Translations under genes and position numbers: made by a program
Notes under the pieces: model-generated
Database searches by the model: none
What the model saw: only the letters and a program-made list of their open reading frames with translations
Told to the model about the DNA's origin: nothing
Source: Polychytrium aggregatum
Lineage: Eukaryota > Chytridiomycota > Chytridiomycetes > Polychytriales
Assembly (NCBI RefSeq): GCF_025602895.1
Contig: NW_026516225.1
Location: 434,001-498,000 of the forward strand
Reading direction: 5' to 3'
DNA length: 64,000 nt
Shown here: positions 43,164 through 54,574 of the stretch, in pieces
Layout: each line of letters starts with the position of its first letter
How positions within the stretch are numbered: position 1 is the first letter of the stretch

Positions 43164-43836
43164 CACGACAGCACACTATTCAAGGGGAGAAGAGCGATGG
43201 CAAGGAGTAAACGGTAAAATCCCCGATGCACGCTGTACCCGCCAGGCAGATACAAAAGATCCCTCAAGGGCGAGGCGACACCAATGTGGCTGGGAGTGTG
43301 GGTCTCCAACATGATTGGACTCGACTGACCAAGAGATGGCTCACACAAGGGAAACTGGAATGCTGCAGTGAGAGACTGAGTGGCTGGCGCCTACTACTGC
43401 AGAGAGATGGCCTTGTGCGCTGCCATGGCCGGGTGCTGCTCATGTCTTAGAGTTCCAGATGATCCACTTTGGGGCTCAGGTGCTCACGCCGATTCCCCTT
43501 CGCCTCCTGTCCATCGTTGCGAGCGATCACCATATGCTGTCTCAGCCACTGCGACGATGAACAAGTCGTGGCCAAGCCAGATGTATATTTGATTTCGGGA
43601 CACTCTGTGGCACCGATGGCGCTGAGTGTAAGGGCTTGCCTCCTTCGGCGGCACTAAGACTGCCTTGATGAGAGAGTCAACAGCAAATCGATGTTCCGCT
43701 GATCGTCAAGATCAAGACTCGCTCGGCACGCTGCAGTGTTATGACATCCAGACAGTGCGAAGAGTAGAGCAATGTGCGTGAGCATTGTATGCTGTCGTTG
43801 GTGCAAAATGCCAGCCACGATCCGTGGGCTGGTTTG
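43164..43836. other. Intergenic region between co-oriented minus-strand genes
   Basis: Holds the DRC5 promoter and the neurochondrin 3' flank. No gene or strong motif seen. Confidence 0.45.
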
Positions 43837-46800
43837 TCAGGTTGGCATGCGAGCTGCCGCCAGATATGGGGGCGCATACCCATCACAATGCCGTGAGGGC
43901 TCATCTGCAGCACGCAACATGCAATCGGTACCCACCCTTGAGTGTGTTCAAAGTGGTACGGAAGCCGGACACCGGCGATAGGGCGGCCTTGAATTGCTGT
44001 GACTTTTTCACACATGTAGCGCATGCTGGTGACAGAGGAAGAAGTGGAGACTGGTCAGCAATGAGCTCGTCCAGAGCGCGGCAATGTGTCTGGCAAGGTG
44101 TCTGGCGAGCGACGAGTATTCGAAATCACCGAGCCGCGAAGATCACACAGGCCATACAGGCCATATAGGCCACATATGCCAACAGCCGACGGAAAGTATT
44201 GGTGTTCATGCGAAGTGAGTGCTGCAGGGATGGGCATGAGTATGGATGTATCCTACCGTTGAGTGTCAACAGCCACAGTTCTTGAGACTCTTCCCATTGC
44301 TCGCCTTTGTCCTGAGAAGTGGCCCGCTCGGCCATGAAGCCGATAAAGGCCACGGCAAACGAAAGTAGCTCCGACCCAGCGAGGTTGTGAACAGCTTCCT
44401 CGGTGGCGTTGCAAAGCACAAGCGCATAGAGCGTCGAAATCGCTCCTGCTTGGAGAACATCCTGGTGGCTCGCTAGAGACGCAGGTTCAGCACACACACA
44501 GGGAACATAGATGTGGCATTAGCCCGCAGCAATAGCGTATGTAGATGAAGCGCTCGCCAGGCTGGGCAGATCATATCGAGCATTCAATTACCTGCTCCGT
44601 CCAGACGGATTCGACTGGATGCGCGTGCACAGGCGTCAAAGAGTGCCGCAAAGGTATCTGGATCGCTCGACACGACCGACCCGCTTGTGATGACTGTGTG
44701 GATGAGCACGTTCAGAAGCTCGGTCTGCTTGGCTTGCACATGCGGATCGGCAAGGATTTCAATGATTCTACTGGCAACGACGGCGTGGCCACGACACTCC
44801 ACAAAGGAGTCGCATGCCTCTTTCTCGGTGAGGACCTCGAGCAGAGCTGGCCCGAGAAAATCGAGTGGGTGGATGTCGATCGTCGCAAGCCTGGGGAAGC
44901 CGAGGTGTGCGGATGTCAGTGGAGATCGGCCGAGCATCGCATTGGTTCGCGATATGCCATCCATATGAGACTTGACGAGTCCGCGCAGACGGCCATTTCG
45001 TTCGCAGCTCCAGTATCATGCACTCTGCTGGTCACCCACCAGCTTCCTTCCCGCCAATGAACAGAGCTGCAGGGCACTTACTGACGCTTCCCGACCTCGA
45101 CAAACATTGGGATCACAGAGAGAATCTCCGATACCGTCGAGCTTGTTTCTTCAGCCAGCCAGGATGACATGGCTCGCAAGCTGAAGACTGTGGCGGTGTT
45201 GTCCAGAACTGCTTGACGGCCGCTTTGCAGGTACTCATTCTTGAGATACGTTCGGGTCGTTTCGATGGGAACGGGGGAAAGGAGTTGGTTATTTATGCAT
45301 CTGGATGCGCCGCGTGCTGGCCCCACGAATGCATATAACACTTGCTTGGTGAAGCAAGGAGGCACCACCGTGCTCGGCCAACACTGTCCTCAGTCTCGAA
45401 TCAGACTACTGCCGACGTACCCACTGATCTGACAAGAATGCCATCACGGCTACAAACGTCTCTTTCATTGCGCTTCTGATGGAAAGAAGCTGATCATGGC
45501 TGAGCCCAGGGCTGCCGCTGCCAGAGACCGATGCGTCTTGGTCGGCCGCGGAGAGATGCTGGATGAAGCACTCGAGGATTTCAAAGCACACGGGCAGGAC
45601 GGTTTCAACTCGATCGTGCTGCCTCTGGAAGTACTCTTCCTTGGCAAAGACGCTGGCCGTCTGCCTCGCCGATGCGGCCTTATCGTCAGACTCAGACTCG
45701 GACTCGGATCCAGGCTCGGGCTTAAACTTGGACTCAAGATTAGCCAGCTCTTGGCCAGCGAGCTCGGATGCATCTGTGTTCAAGTCGTCGAGCAGCACTC
45801 GGATTTCGGCGCAGGACAGGTGGATCAGCAAGGCAGCAAACTGGGCATAACTGTGAACCTTGGCCGTCGATTTGCCCTTTGCGCTCTGGCTCTCGGTGGG
45901 CTGGATGCTCTTAGCCAACAGCCAGTCGCTCCCATAGAGCCGCAGCATCATTGAGCAGCAGACCAGTGCGAGATCCCGCTGCTGACGACCGAGCTTGCTG
46001 CTGAGCATGTCGGATAAGGCAGATCGCAAGCGCACCGACCAGTTGTTCTGCTGCCTTGGTGTCGCCTGGCTGACAATCTTGCATGGGCCGAAGCGGTCGA
46101 TCGATCGGCCAGGGAGTGAAAGAGAGGAGTCATAGGATTGCATAAGTCCAGAAGCGTGGACGACCTTGACGTCCCAAGCCATTGGAGGGTCCGTGTCGCT
46201 TCGTATCCTCTGGTATCGCTCACCTGCCAGACCGAGAGCACTCGGATGCAGAGCTGAAAGTACTCCATGGTCCACTTGGTCTTGTCCCTTTCAAAAGCAG
46301 CTGCAAGCTCGTCCAGGACGGCATCGAAAACGGGCTTGGCGACGGCGACGTCGATCGTGCCGGGCTCTTGTTCGTAGAAGGTCTGGAAGCAACGCTCCAG
46401 CGACTGGAGCTTGAGCCGCCTCAGTTCCTCTGGTCGGGGAAGGGTCACGCAACAGATCAGCGATGGAGCCAATCGATCGGACCAGCACCAAGCATAGAGC
46501 CGGCACTGTCCAGCGAACTTGCCATCCCGCCCGCCCAGGTGATCAGTTCACTCAGTTCCATTCAGTTCCATTCAGTTCCATCGCATCCCAGTGCCGCATT
46601 GGCCGAAATCGGTCCTCGACGGCGTACCTGCTGAATCCGAAGTGAGGTTATCGACCAACTCCAGCATCGAGTTTCGAGCCAAGAGCTCTCGAGCACCTGG
46701 GGGGTGACTGACGAGGCGGTAGAGCGACTGCAGAGCGGTTTGCTTGACCGAATTCTCATCGCTGCGGAGAGAGGGAGAGGTGGGTTTGATCAAGACCAAT

Positions 46801-47413
46801 GTACAGGCGGAAGCGAGTCAGCGATCACATCCGGCTCCCGTTTCCAGATTCGCTTCGGATCATCGGGTGCGGTGAGCATGGCGCAAGGCCGTTTACCTTG
46901 GCGACGATACCACTTTGACAAGCAGAGGGGCCATCGATGCAATCTCTGGGCGATCGACAAGCGACTCATAGCCAACGAGACAGGAGACGATGTGAACCGC
47001 CACGGCATGCAGCATGTTGCTTGGGAGCTGCTCGGAGGATTCTGAGATGTCAAGCCGCAGCCATGGCGTCCCGGCCCATGCCGAGCGGATAAGAAATCGC
47101 ACAGAGAAGCAAGAGTCAGATGCCAGGAGAAACAAGATCTCCAGTGAGCAGTGCCGTGGGCTTCGGGGCTTGTCGGCCGGCAAGAGACGGGCTTACCGGT
47201 CGTCAGCAGCAGCCTCGAGAGAAACTGAAAGTTCATATTGTTGTAGATCAGCGACATTAGCTCGCCCAGTTCGTCTGGACGATCGCCGATGTCGGCAAGC
47301 AGCTTTGGGATGAGCATCAGGGCCACAAAGACATCCTCGTCCCTGGAGTTGGAGGCAGGATTCAAGATCTTGAGACAGCGCTCGAGCTGAGGGCCCGCAG
47401 CCGGGTTAAGCAT
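43837..47413 (-). CDS. NCDN: Neurochondrin-family protein
   Basis: At least nine exons. Firm pieces include 47413-47197 (LERCLKILNPASNSRDEDVF, VALMLIPKLL, NFQFLSRLLLTTG), one ending at 46897 (LHAVAVHIVSCLVGYESL), 46761-46628 (TALQSLYRLVSHPPGARELL), 46429-46224 and one ending at 45421 (SYAQFAALLIHLSCAEIRVL). Others lie near 45290-45083, 44960-44592, 44475-44262 and 44080-43936, with a terminal exon at 43904-43837. The N-terminal pattern and the later FxALLIHLxCxExRxLLD block match the neurochondrin (PF05536) armadillo-like helical-repeat family. In animals it acts in dendrite signalling and binds Rab and SMN-complex partners; its fungal role is poorly defined. An acidic Ser/Glu tract (PGSESESESDDK) interrupts the helical array, as in some homologues. 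Some internal acceptors are not resolved, notably those of the exons near 47060, 46090 and 45290. Confidence 0.8.
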
Positions 47414-48226
47414 GGGTGTCGGCGTCTGTGGAGAGAACCGCAGGACCGAGAGTGGAAAGATGGATGCCGCGGGGCTCGGGGATGTGGATGCCAGCGATCG
47501 TGGTGTGATCGAGATGGGAAGCACGAAGCGATCGGGCCGAGCCAGAAAAGTGGCATGAATGGGATCGGTGGTGAGGCGCAGCTTCCATGTCGGGGCGAAC
47601 AGAACACTGAGCCCGAAACCAGAGCCCGGAAACGGCGGTGCTGGAACAAACAGCAGCAATGCTGGGGCAGAGGGTGCATAGGCCCGAACGATGCGTCCGT
47701 GTCGATGGTGCTCGCCCCCAGAGGAGCTATCGCAATCACCCACAGCGCCTCGTTAACGCCGCACCACACCGACAGAAGCCTTGCAGGCGAGCAAGCTGTT
47801 TCCGAGAAGGGCCCCGCTGTATTCGTCGCAAAAATAGCGTGCTTGAGAGATGTCTGGCATAGAGACGACTGAGTGACATGGACAGCGACGGGAAGAGGAG
47901 CCGTGCACGCAGTGGCGTGGAGCAAAATAACAAAAAAAAAAAAAAATGAAAAGGAAGAGCAACCAAAGAGCCAAGCAAGACAGAATACGATTGGATGCAT
48001 CGGTAGTCAGCATCGGTAAATACACGAGAGCGGCAGATGAACCAAGCAGGTGCAAGGCGCTATGCACCAGAGTCACAGCCTTGTATACAATGAGGGTGGA
48101 AGGGAGGAGCAGCCATAGCACAAAACGAAACTTCACCGTGGCTCGAAGACCAGCTGGACAACCAGGGCTGAGCGTCGGTGCAAATGGTCGGCGCGCAGGA
48201 GGACACTACGTGGCGGCATCGGGTGC
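47414..48226. other. Intergenic region with A/T homopolymer
   Basis: Neurochondrin promoter side and GH16 3' flank. A 15-16 base poly-A run (poly-T on the minus strand) lies at 47931-47946. The frame continues open upstream of the chosen neurochondrin ATG to 47743 with Pro/Ser-rich sequence that does not look conserved. Confidence 0.5.
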
Positions 48227-49849
48227 TCAGAGAGCCTGGGAGAACACAGCCAGCAGGGCCGCAAGTCCAAGGGCAAGGCCACTGGCCGAAACATGAGCAC
48301 CTGCCGACTTGCTTGAAGCCGTGGTCTTGTTCTGCGAGACAGCCTGGACGACGGACGGAGGAGGAGCACCGACGGCGGTGTTGATTGCCGACGAGCCCCA
48401 GGCGGGACCGGTGCCGTCCTTGCCGTTGGGAAGGGTGTTTGGCGGCCAAGCAGCCACTTCGTTGCCTTGGCCATCGTAACACTGGATATCAACCCACTCG
48501 TAGATGGCCGCGCAGTTCTCAAAGTTGGTTCCACACTTGGAGGCACTGACGGGGCCACCAGCCCAGGTCGAAACACCGCTGGTCGAGCTGTCACCGCCAT
48601 CCCAAACACTAAACTGGATAAGCGACGGGGTGTTGGGGAACCAAGGCTGGCCGGCGTAGGGAGTGCTGGCTTCAAGGGTCGACGATAAGGCAAGGGGATC
48701 GTTGATCGAGTAGGTTCGAACGACGACGTTGTCGATCAACCAACTAAATATGCGGGAGTGTGGGCAGAAAAACCGATGGATGAGGCAAGGTTGTGATGTG
48801 GGGGACGTGCAAGGGGTGGAGGGCGGCAGCGGCCAGTGAGCGATCGGACCTGGTGGTCGATTTCTTTGCATCGGATGGCTCGATCGGCGCAGACTTACGT
48901 GATAGAATCGGGCTTCCAGTCAATTGTAAAGACGTGGTAATCGCTGAAGGTCGGGCTGACCTGAGGAGCCTGAGGGATGGTGTGGACTCCGCCAAACTTG
49001 CCAAACTCCTGAATGCCCTTGTAAAAGACATTGCTCTGGCCCTGGGTGGGCTGGGCACCGATCATCTCCCAGTCGATCTCGTCCTTGACTTGAGACATGG
49101 TGATGAAGGTGGTGAGAACGCCGGCCACGGCCGAGCACTTGATCTTGGCCGAGAAGCGGCCGTAGAGCATCTGGCGGGTGGTCGACATGCGGCCACCAGG
49201 ATAGAGCATGTCGCCCCCAGAAAGCGCTTTGGTGCTGTTGAGCTTGATCATGACACCGCCAGTGGCGCCGAACTGAACGACGGGGCGGCGTCCAGTCGCG
49301 GAGAACACCCAGAAGGGGTCCGGGAGACAGTTGCGGGTGCGGCCGAGAGACAGTTATGAGTGCGGCCGGGATCGCAGCGGGCGGTGGGTTCGTGGGTGCA
49401 ATGATTTGTTGATGTGATGCATTGCAGATTGGGTGGATCGAGGGTTCGTATGTGGTGGCAAGGCGATGCAATGTCGGATCACAGATCGGGGCGAATGAAT
49501 GAGTGCAGCGGGGAGTGAGTAGAGCCAAGCTGGACCAAAGGGAGAGCAGCGCATCGAGCCAAGACAGAGTCGCCACGATGATGCAGGGTGATGAAGCGGG
49601 ACTTACAAAGATGTTGTTCATGCCATAGTCGATGGTCCAGTCATAGGCGGTGTAGTCCAGGCCAGGAGGGGGAAAGATTTGGTTGCCGGCAGCAACAGAG
49701 GCGATGCGATTGGTGTTGTTGAAGTTGTGGCGGATGGTGATGCAGTTTGCGCCGCTGGAGCTGGCGCTGGTGCTGTTGCTGCTGTCGGCGGCAACGGCCG
49801 AGGCCAGGCCGGCGAGGAGGGCGGCCTTTGGGAGCCAAGAGAGCTGCAT
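48227..49849 (-). CDS. GH16 Crh-like cell-wall transglycosylase, GPI-anchored
   Basis: Three exons (49849-49607, 49272-48899, 48743-48227) sum to 1134 bases, 377 residues. Residues 1-22 are a signal peptide (LPKAALLAGLASAVAA). The GH16 fold includes GRMSTTRQMLYGRFSAKIKC, a strand typical of Crh enzymes, and the active-site motif DEIDWE with nucleophile Glu146, Asp148 and acid/base Glu150. WLIDNVVVRTY and PSLIQFSVWDGGDSS follow, as in Crh1/Utr2. A Cys-bearing segment (KCGTNFENCAAIYEWVDIQC) precedes a Ser/Thr-rich stalk and a C-terminal hydrophobic tail (ASGLALGLAALLAVFSQAL) of the GPI-addition type. Crh proteins cross-link chitin to beta-glucan at the cell surface. Exon 2 begins directly at FGATGGVM; the alternative of no intron reads through many non-conserved residues. 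Substrate preference cannot be inferred. Confidence 0.9.
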
Positions 49850-50409
49850 ATCGGCGCAAAGACGGAGGCCAAAGTCGAGGGACGGGGTGAGGGTCGGCTG
49901 GATGGAAGCGAAAGGGAAAGAGGAGCGAAGGCAAGAGCACGGGTGAAGCAGCCCGAGGGCGGCCAAGGGCGAGGACGAGACACAGCAGAGGCGCAAGGGC
50001 GAGGCGCGGGGGCGGCGGGCTGTGGGGCGGCCAACTGTTTGTGTCTGTTTATGGCTGCCTGCTGCGCGCAACCGCGTGTGTGTGTGGGCGCACAATATAT
50101 TGGCAGATCGAACTGTCGCTGTGGCTGGATGCAATGTCTCTGTGGCGGGATATGCTGTCGCCGTGGCGCGCTATATCGGGTGTTGCTGTGTGTGTCGCGA
50201 CCGAGTCGCCGCGCACGCGGTGCCCCGCGGCGCGTCTGCGCGCGCCATTGGGCGTGAGTCAGTCCGGGGCGCGGGTCGTGTTGGTGCGCGCTCTGTGCGC
50301 GTGTGGCACATGCGCAGCAGAATCGCTGCGCAGGGCATCGTGCAGATCCCGTGACCCGAGCCTCCCCTTCCGAATCGGGATGCGGTGGCTGTGTCTGCTG
50401 AGCCGGCTG

Positions 50410-50482
50410 CTTGTGTTGGTTCTTGTGTTGGTTCTTGAGTGGGTGCTTGAGTTGGTGCTTGAGTTGGTGCTTGAGTTGCTTC
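50410..50482. repeat. TTGGTTCTTG/TTGGTGCTTGAG minisatellite
   Basis: About six imperfect 12-base units (GAGTTGGTGCTT and variants) in tandem. Confidence 0.85.
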
Positions 50483-50705
50483 TGTGCCAGTGTGTCCAGT
50501 GTGCCAGTGTGCCAGTGTGTGTCTTGTGGGCCGGTGTGCCCTCTGTGCATTCTGTCCTTCGCCAGAGTGGGCTCTCGCTCTCTGGCTCGCTGCCTTTGCT
50601 CTGTATCCAACTCCGGATGCCCATTCGCCGTTTCCGTCCAAGCCCACAACAATCCAGGCTGGTGCATGCCCAGCAATATGTCCAACTGTAGTTAACCCAT
50701 CCACT

Positions 50706-50815
50706 CCAATTCAACTGCATATACAATTCAATTATACATATGCTCCGCTCCACTCCACTCCAACTGCATATACAATTCAATTAGACATATTCTCCAATCC
50801 TACCCAACTGCATAT
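50706..50815. repeat. AT-rich direct repeats, AACTGCATATACAATTCAAT
   Basis: Two 20-base copies of AACTGCATATACAATTCAAT about 58 bases apart, followed by a partial third (AACTGCATATTCAACT). TTATACATAT and TTAGACATAT follow the full copies, with CTCCACTCCA-like spacers between. An AT-rich island in GC-rich DNA, about 0.3-0.4 kb upstream of the CP-motif gene. Confidence 0.85.
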
Positions 50816-51131
50816 TCAACTCTTCAACCCAATCCCACCACCATCGCCCCTCTGTCCTCCCTACCCTACCATTCGTCTTTTGTCCCGTTCGGAGCGCCTG
50901 CCGCCCGCCAGCCAGTCACTTCCCCTGGGTCGCGCGCACCACAGCAAGGCCCCCCTCCCCCTCGTCTTTGCTCGTTCCACACCTTCGCCCGCCCTGGTCT
51001 CACAGCCGCTCATCCCCCGTCACCTTATTACCGACCGCCCGAATCTTTTCTTCGCCGCCTCGGGTTGCCGCATCGAACTTGTCCTCTCTCGTCCCCATCC
51101 CAGCTCCTGCCTCCAGTCTCCTGCTCCCGCC

Positions 51132-52371
51132 ATGTCTGCTCGATTCGGCTGCCCTCTCCACATGGACTTCAAGCCAGGTGCGCCATCTCTGTCGCTGCAA
51201 CTCCAGAGTTTTTGCTCGGCTGGCGGCTCAGGGCCGCAATCCTCGGCCACCACCACCACCACCGCCGCCGCCGCCAGTGTAGCTCCTCCCGCTGCCCCCA
51301 TCATCCTTTGGATGCCTCGCTGGCAGCTCGCGCACTCTTGTCATCACCAGCGGGTGGTTTTCTCTCTCTGATCGCCGAGAATCCGTCTGCGAATCCGTTT
51401 GTGATCCTGTGTCCCACGGGCTGATCTGTCGCCTATCCTCGTCTGCCATTCGCTCCAAATATACAGACGGCGTCGCTGCTCCCCCGCTGTTGGTCAAGGA
51501 GCACCACCATGCTGCTGACCTCGATCCCTCAAAGTGCCCCATGTTCAAATCTACCCTTGCCTTGCCAGCTCAGCCGGCCCCTGCGGCTCCCCAAGCCAGC
51601 GTCAAGACATCGATTCCCGGCGCTTCCAAGGGTTTTGTCGCCGATCCCATTTCCGCCAACGGCTTGCTTGGTACATACACACCGAGGCCGCTCGTGCCCA
51701 TGCTCCGAGACGGTTTTGGTGCACAGCAGATCCGCTGGTGATAGTGCACCAATCGTCGGCGATCACTTTGCTCGGCTCTCATTCGGATCTGATCCTCATC
51801 GAGACCGCGGCATCACCATTGCTCCTGGGCTCCGTCTCCCCCCCCCTCGATCACTTGGTCCGCGCCTGCCTCGTGAAGCTCCACCTCCCTCCTCCGCTTT
51901 CTCCCAAGGGGCCGATTCTCCCCTCCCTCCACGGACTCAGCAATTCGCGTCCCCCCCCCCGCGGTTCATTTCGCTTCTTCACCATCACATTGCCTGGCTC
52001 ACAGCGTCTCTGACACTGCCGCTCTGCTCTGCATCCGCTCGCTTCACAGGTCTGTGCACCCACAACAACCCTTGCGCTGGTTTCCCCCAGGTATGCCCGC
52101 TGCCCAGTGGTCGCCCGGCGCCCCGACTCCGCCCACATACCAATACGCACGAGTGCCTGGTTCTGAGCGGGAGGCCTGGCTCCCATCTTTATCCGGATCA
52201 TGTGCTTGGTGGTGATCATGTGTTTGGTATTGATCATACGGTTGGCATTTGACACATTTCTGGTCTTGGCACACGGCATCCAACACCTGCCTCTCACTGA
52301 ACCCGCTCAACCCGTCCCAGACCAAGACCGCTGGCGCCTCTCAGGGCGGCGAGTTCTGGTTCACCCTCTGA
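51132..52371 (+). CDS. Small unknown protein with CP motifs
   Basis: Four exons (51132-51177, 51467-51670, 52050-52090, 52321-52371) join in phase to 342 bases, 113 residues. Every junction has good sites (CAG/GTGCGC, TG/GTACAT, CAG/GTATGC; acceptors TACAG, TTCACAG, TCCCAG). The N-terminus is MSARFGCPLHMDFKPDGV, followed by a His cluster (KEHHHAADLDPSKCPMFKS). Both contain Cys-Pro dipeptides of the kind found in heme-regulatory motifs and in the N-terminus of cytochrome c heme lyase. A Pro/Ala linker leads to LCTHNNPCAGF and the tail GGEFWFTL. No full heme lyase domain follows, so it is not that enzyme. No signal peptide or membrane span. A role in heme or metal binding is only a guess from the Cys/His content. 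Confidence 0.6.
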
Positions 52372-53070
52372 GCCGATTCGCAGCGGCAATCGAAGCTGTG
52401 CCATAGTCGTCGTCCCTCGGTCTATACCTCACGGGCACCGCGTGCCTTGATCCTTATCCCTCCCCTCATACAATCCTCTTCCCCTCTCCCTCTCCGACAC
52501 TTCCCCTCCTTCTCTGAGGACAGATACCTCCCTCATTTTCATTCTTCCCTCCGCTTCCTTCGCCCGACGATTGTCCTCATTGCCAGCTCTCCAGATCAGT
52601 GTATACTTCGCGCGGCCTGCTTTGAAATACAATGAAACCGCTCGCCAACGAGCGGCATCGATGGATTGGGAAAACCAGTTGGATTGTGGCCGGATCGAGC
52701 TAGCCGGAGAGCAGGCATCGCAGACGATATGCTCTTGATTGCACTTGGCCCATATCCTGTGGCGATGATGGACTGGCATTGATATCGCGATGCAGGAATG
52801 TGCATGCATACGACCATCTGATCTGGACAGCTGCTGTGGATTCTCGACTATCCCGGTAGTCTGGCTGAACGAGTCGCTCGCGGCCAGGCGCCGTGGACCC
52901 ACTTGGTCATGGTGGCCGATAGACGGTGTGCATTCGGGACCCAGAAAACAGCAACATCCCTGACCCAGAAAGAGTGTCCCGCCGTTTTGCTTTTGGACGC
53001 GTTTTAGTTTCCCCAAGCTTTTATTGAAATATACATCACTTCATAAAAACCGCCTAAAAGATCTAGTGGT
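52372..53070. other. Intergenic region between convergent genes
   Basis: 3' flanks of the CP-motif gene and uL23. C/T-rich at 52440-52560. No gene seen apart from a polyadenylation signal for uL23. Confidence 0.5.
53020..53025 (-). terminator. AATAAA polyadenylation signal of uL23
   Basis: AATAAA on the minus strand, 46 bases past the uL23 stop codon, within an AT-rich 3' flank. Position and motif fit a standard 3' processing signal. Confidence 0.6.
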
Positions 53071-53949
53071 TCAGATGAAGCCAATCTGTTGAGGTTGGGT
53101 GGGGAGAGCGAGGACGAGTTAGTGTCAGCGGTTGCTGGAACTGGGGGACCTCAAAGGCCGAGGAGACCGATTCGATCCGATCCGATTGGATCTACAGCAC
53201 AGTCGCCACCAGCAAATGCCGAATCAACCATGTGCACTCTTGCAGACGCAATTACCTTGTTGGCAACATCCAAAGCATCGACGTCGGCAGCGAGGCGAAC
53301 GTAGGCCTTCTTGGTACCATCGGGGCTGGATGCAAATCAACGTAGAAGCAGAGTAAGCTCGCGCGCAATCATTGAGATCCTCGGCAGCACGCACAGCCCA
53401 CAGACTGGCCGAGGACGCTTACCGGATGAGAGTGTTGATCTTGCTGGCCTCGACATCGTAGAGCTTCTTGACAGCATCCTTGATCTGGCGCTTGTTGGCG
53501 CGGACGTCGCAGATGAAAACGAGGGTGTTGTGGTCCTCGATCTTCTTCATGGCAGACTCAGTGTTCAGAGGGAAGCGGACGATTCTGTACTGGTCGAAGG
53601 AGCTGATGCTGGGGACCGAGCGGCGGAGGTACTTGGGGGAGCGGGCAAGACGGAGGGTCTTGGGAAGGTGGAAGTGGACCGAGGTGCGGACCTTCTTGAC
53701 ACTCTTTCCATTGGTACCCTTGAGGGCAGCCTTCTTGGCAGCAGCGGCCTTCTTGGCGGGGGCGACGGAAGCTGGATGACAGACAAGACATTGGTGAGAC
53801 ACGTTAGGATATTGCACCACTGGCACCGCTTGCACCACACTCAGTCCACCGAGAGAAAAAGAGAGGACGATCGCCAGCAGCAAGGTTGGTGGGCGAGGGA
53901 AGTCGAGGCCGCTGATCAAGGCCCGACAAGCAGGCGCCTGGCTTGACAT
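53071..53949 (-). CDS. RPL25: 60S ribosomal protein uL23 (L25/L23A)
   Basis: Firm exons are 53771-53423, 53325-53256 and 53085-53071. The 5' part lies between 53949 and 53772 and its intron is unresolved: the frame is open throughout but its sequence is not ribosomal, so a short first exon is expected. The body matches the family: [20 protein letters not shown], the [20 protein letters not shown] segment, [29 protein letters not shown] and [20 protein letters not shown], ending NKIGFI. The basic N-terminal extension is the nuclear import region known in yeast L25. uL23 binds 25S rRNA at the peptide exit tunnel and docks SRP and nascent-chain factors. The last exon is just 15 bases (IGFI and stop). 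Codon use is strongly biased, as expected for a highly expressed gene. Confidence 0.94.
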
Positions 53950-54083
53950 GTGTGTGCGTGCTGCATCGTATCACAGCCGGCGGTCGCCGTAATAGCCCCG
54001 GACCGCCGCTGTGTCAACTATTCATCGTGATTATCAAGTCGCTTGACTGATTGGGCGCCGTTGGTTGTTTGTCCGCTCCGTCA

Positions 54084-54574
54084 TCATCCGTCCAGCCCTG
54101 GCAGTGTCTGGCGTCGCCCCGCAGCTGGCATTGCGGCAAGCGGCAGCTCGGTAGATCCACAGATGCCAGGCTCTATACACTGCGTTTTTGAGGGGTCGAG
54201 CTTGTCCTCGCCAAATCTCATGGCCCATCGACGACAACGGTAGCGGATGTGTGCGATATCTGCCCGATGTGCAAGCATGTCGGTCCACAAGTCGATGCCA
54301 GCGACGAGAAGTCTGATTGCGAGCGAGAGAGCTTGATTTGCAGTGTGCTGAATATCCATGCTTCGTTCTGCTGGTCTGTTCGAGTGTGTTGCTGGCCACG
54401 CCGTTTTCCTCTCTCTCTCTCCCCGCGATTCCAAGGTCTGGGCGATCGTCCTCTCGTGATACACAAAGTCGGTGCAGAAGAGCAGGTTCGGCCACGCATA
54501 TGCCAGCACGGTCCTCGACGACAGTTCCGCTGGGCGAGTCTTGGGGGAGGGGCGCTGTTACCTTTGGGGGCCAT
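54084..54574 (-). CDS. Hypothetical small protein
   Basis: Two exons (54574-54562 and 54529-54084) join in phase (AAAG/GTAACA to CGCCCAG) into 152 residues beginning MAPKAELSSRTVLAYAWPNL. The middle is helical (NQALSLAIRLLVAGIDLWTD) with a basic segment (YRCRRWAMRFGEDK). The C-terminus is Pro/Gly/Ala-rich. I do not recognise it. All three minus-strand frames are open over much of this stretch, so composition alone could give such a frame. The support is the phase-consistent join and an A-rich leader upstream. Treat it as a low-confidence gene model. Confidence 0.35.

Larger units (their letters stand above)
49850..51131. other. Intergenic region with tandem repeats
   Basis: 1.3 kb between the divergent GH16 (minus) and CP-motif (plus) genes. 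It contains a TTG-rich repeat (50410-50480), a longer AT-rich tandem repeat (50706-50815) and a C-rich leader (50868-51130). GC-rich open stretches here (for example 50685-49618 minus) are composition artefacts. Confidence 0.55.

Noticed and set aside
47931-47946. Poly-A run as the 3' end of a retroposed element
   Set aside because: No target-site duplication and no retrotransposon or processed-gene sequence is found next to it.
49618-50685. 355-residue frame on the minus strand upstream of GH16
   Set aside because: Its end overlaps GH16 exon 1 in another frame, and its middle is encoded by the TTG minisatellite (repeated KHQLKHQL).
51132-51700. Cytochrome c heme lyase
   Set aside because: The CP motifs and spacing recall its N-terminal leader, but the catalytic domain is absent in all frames through 52400.
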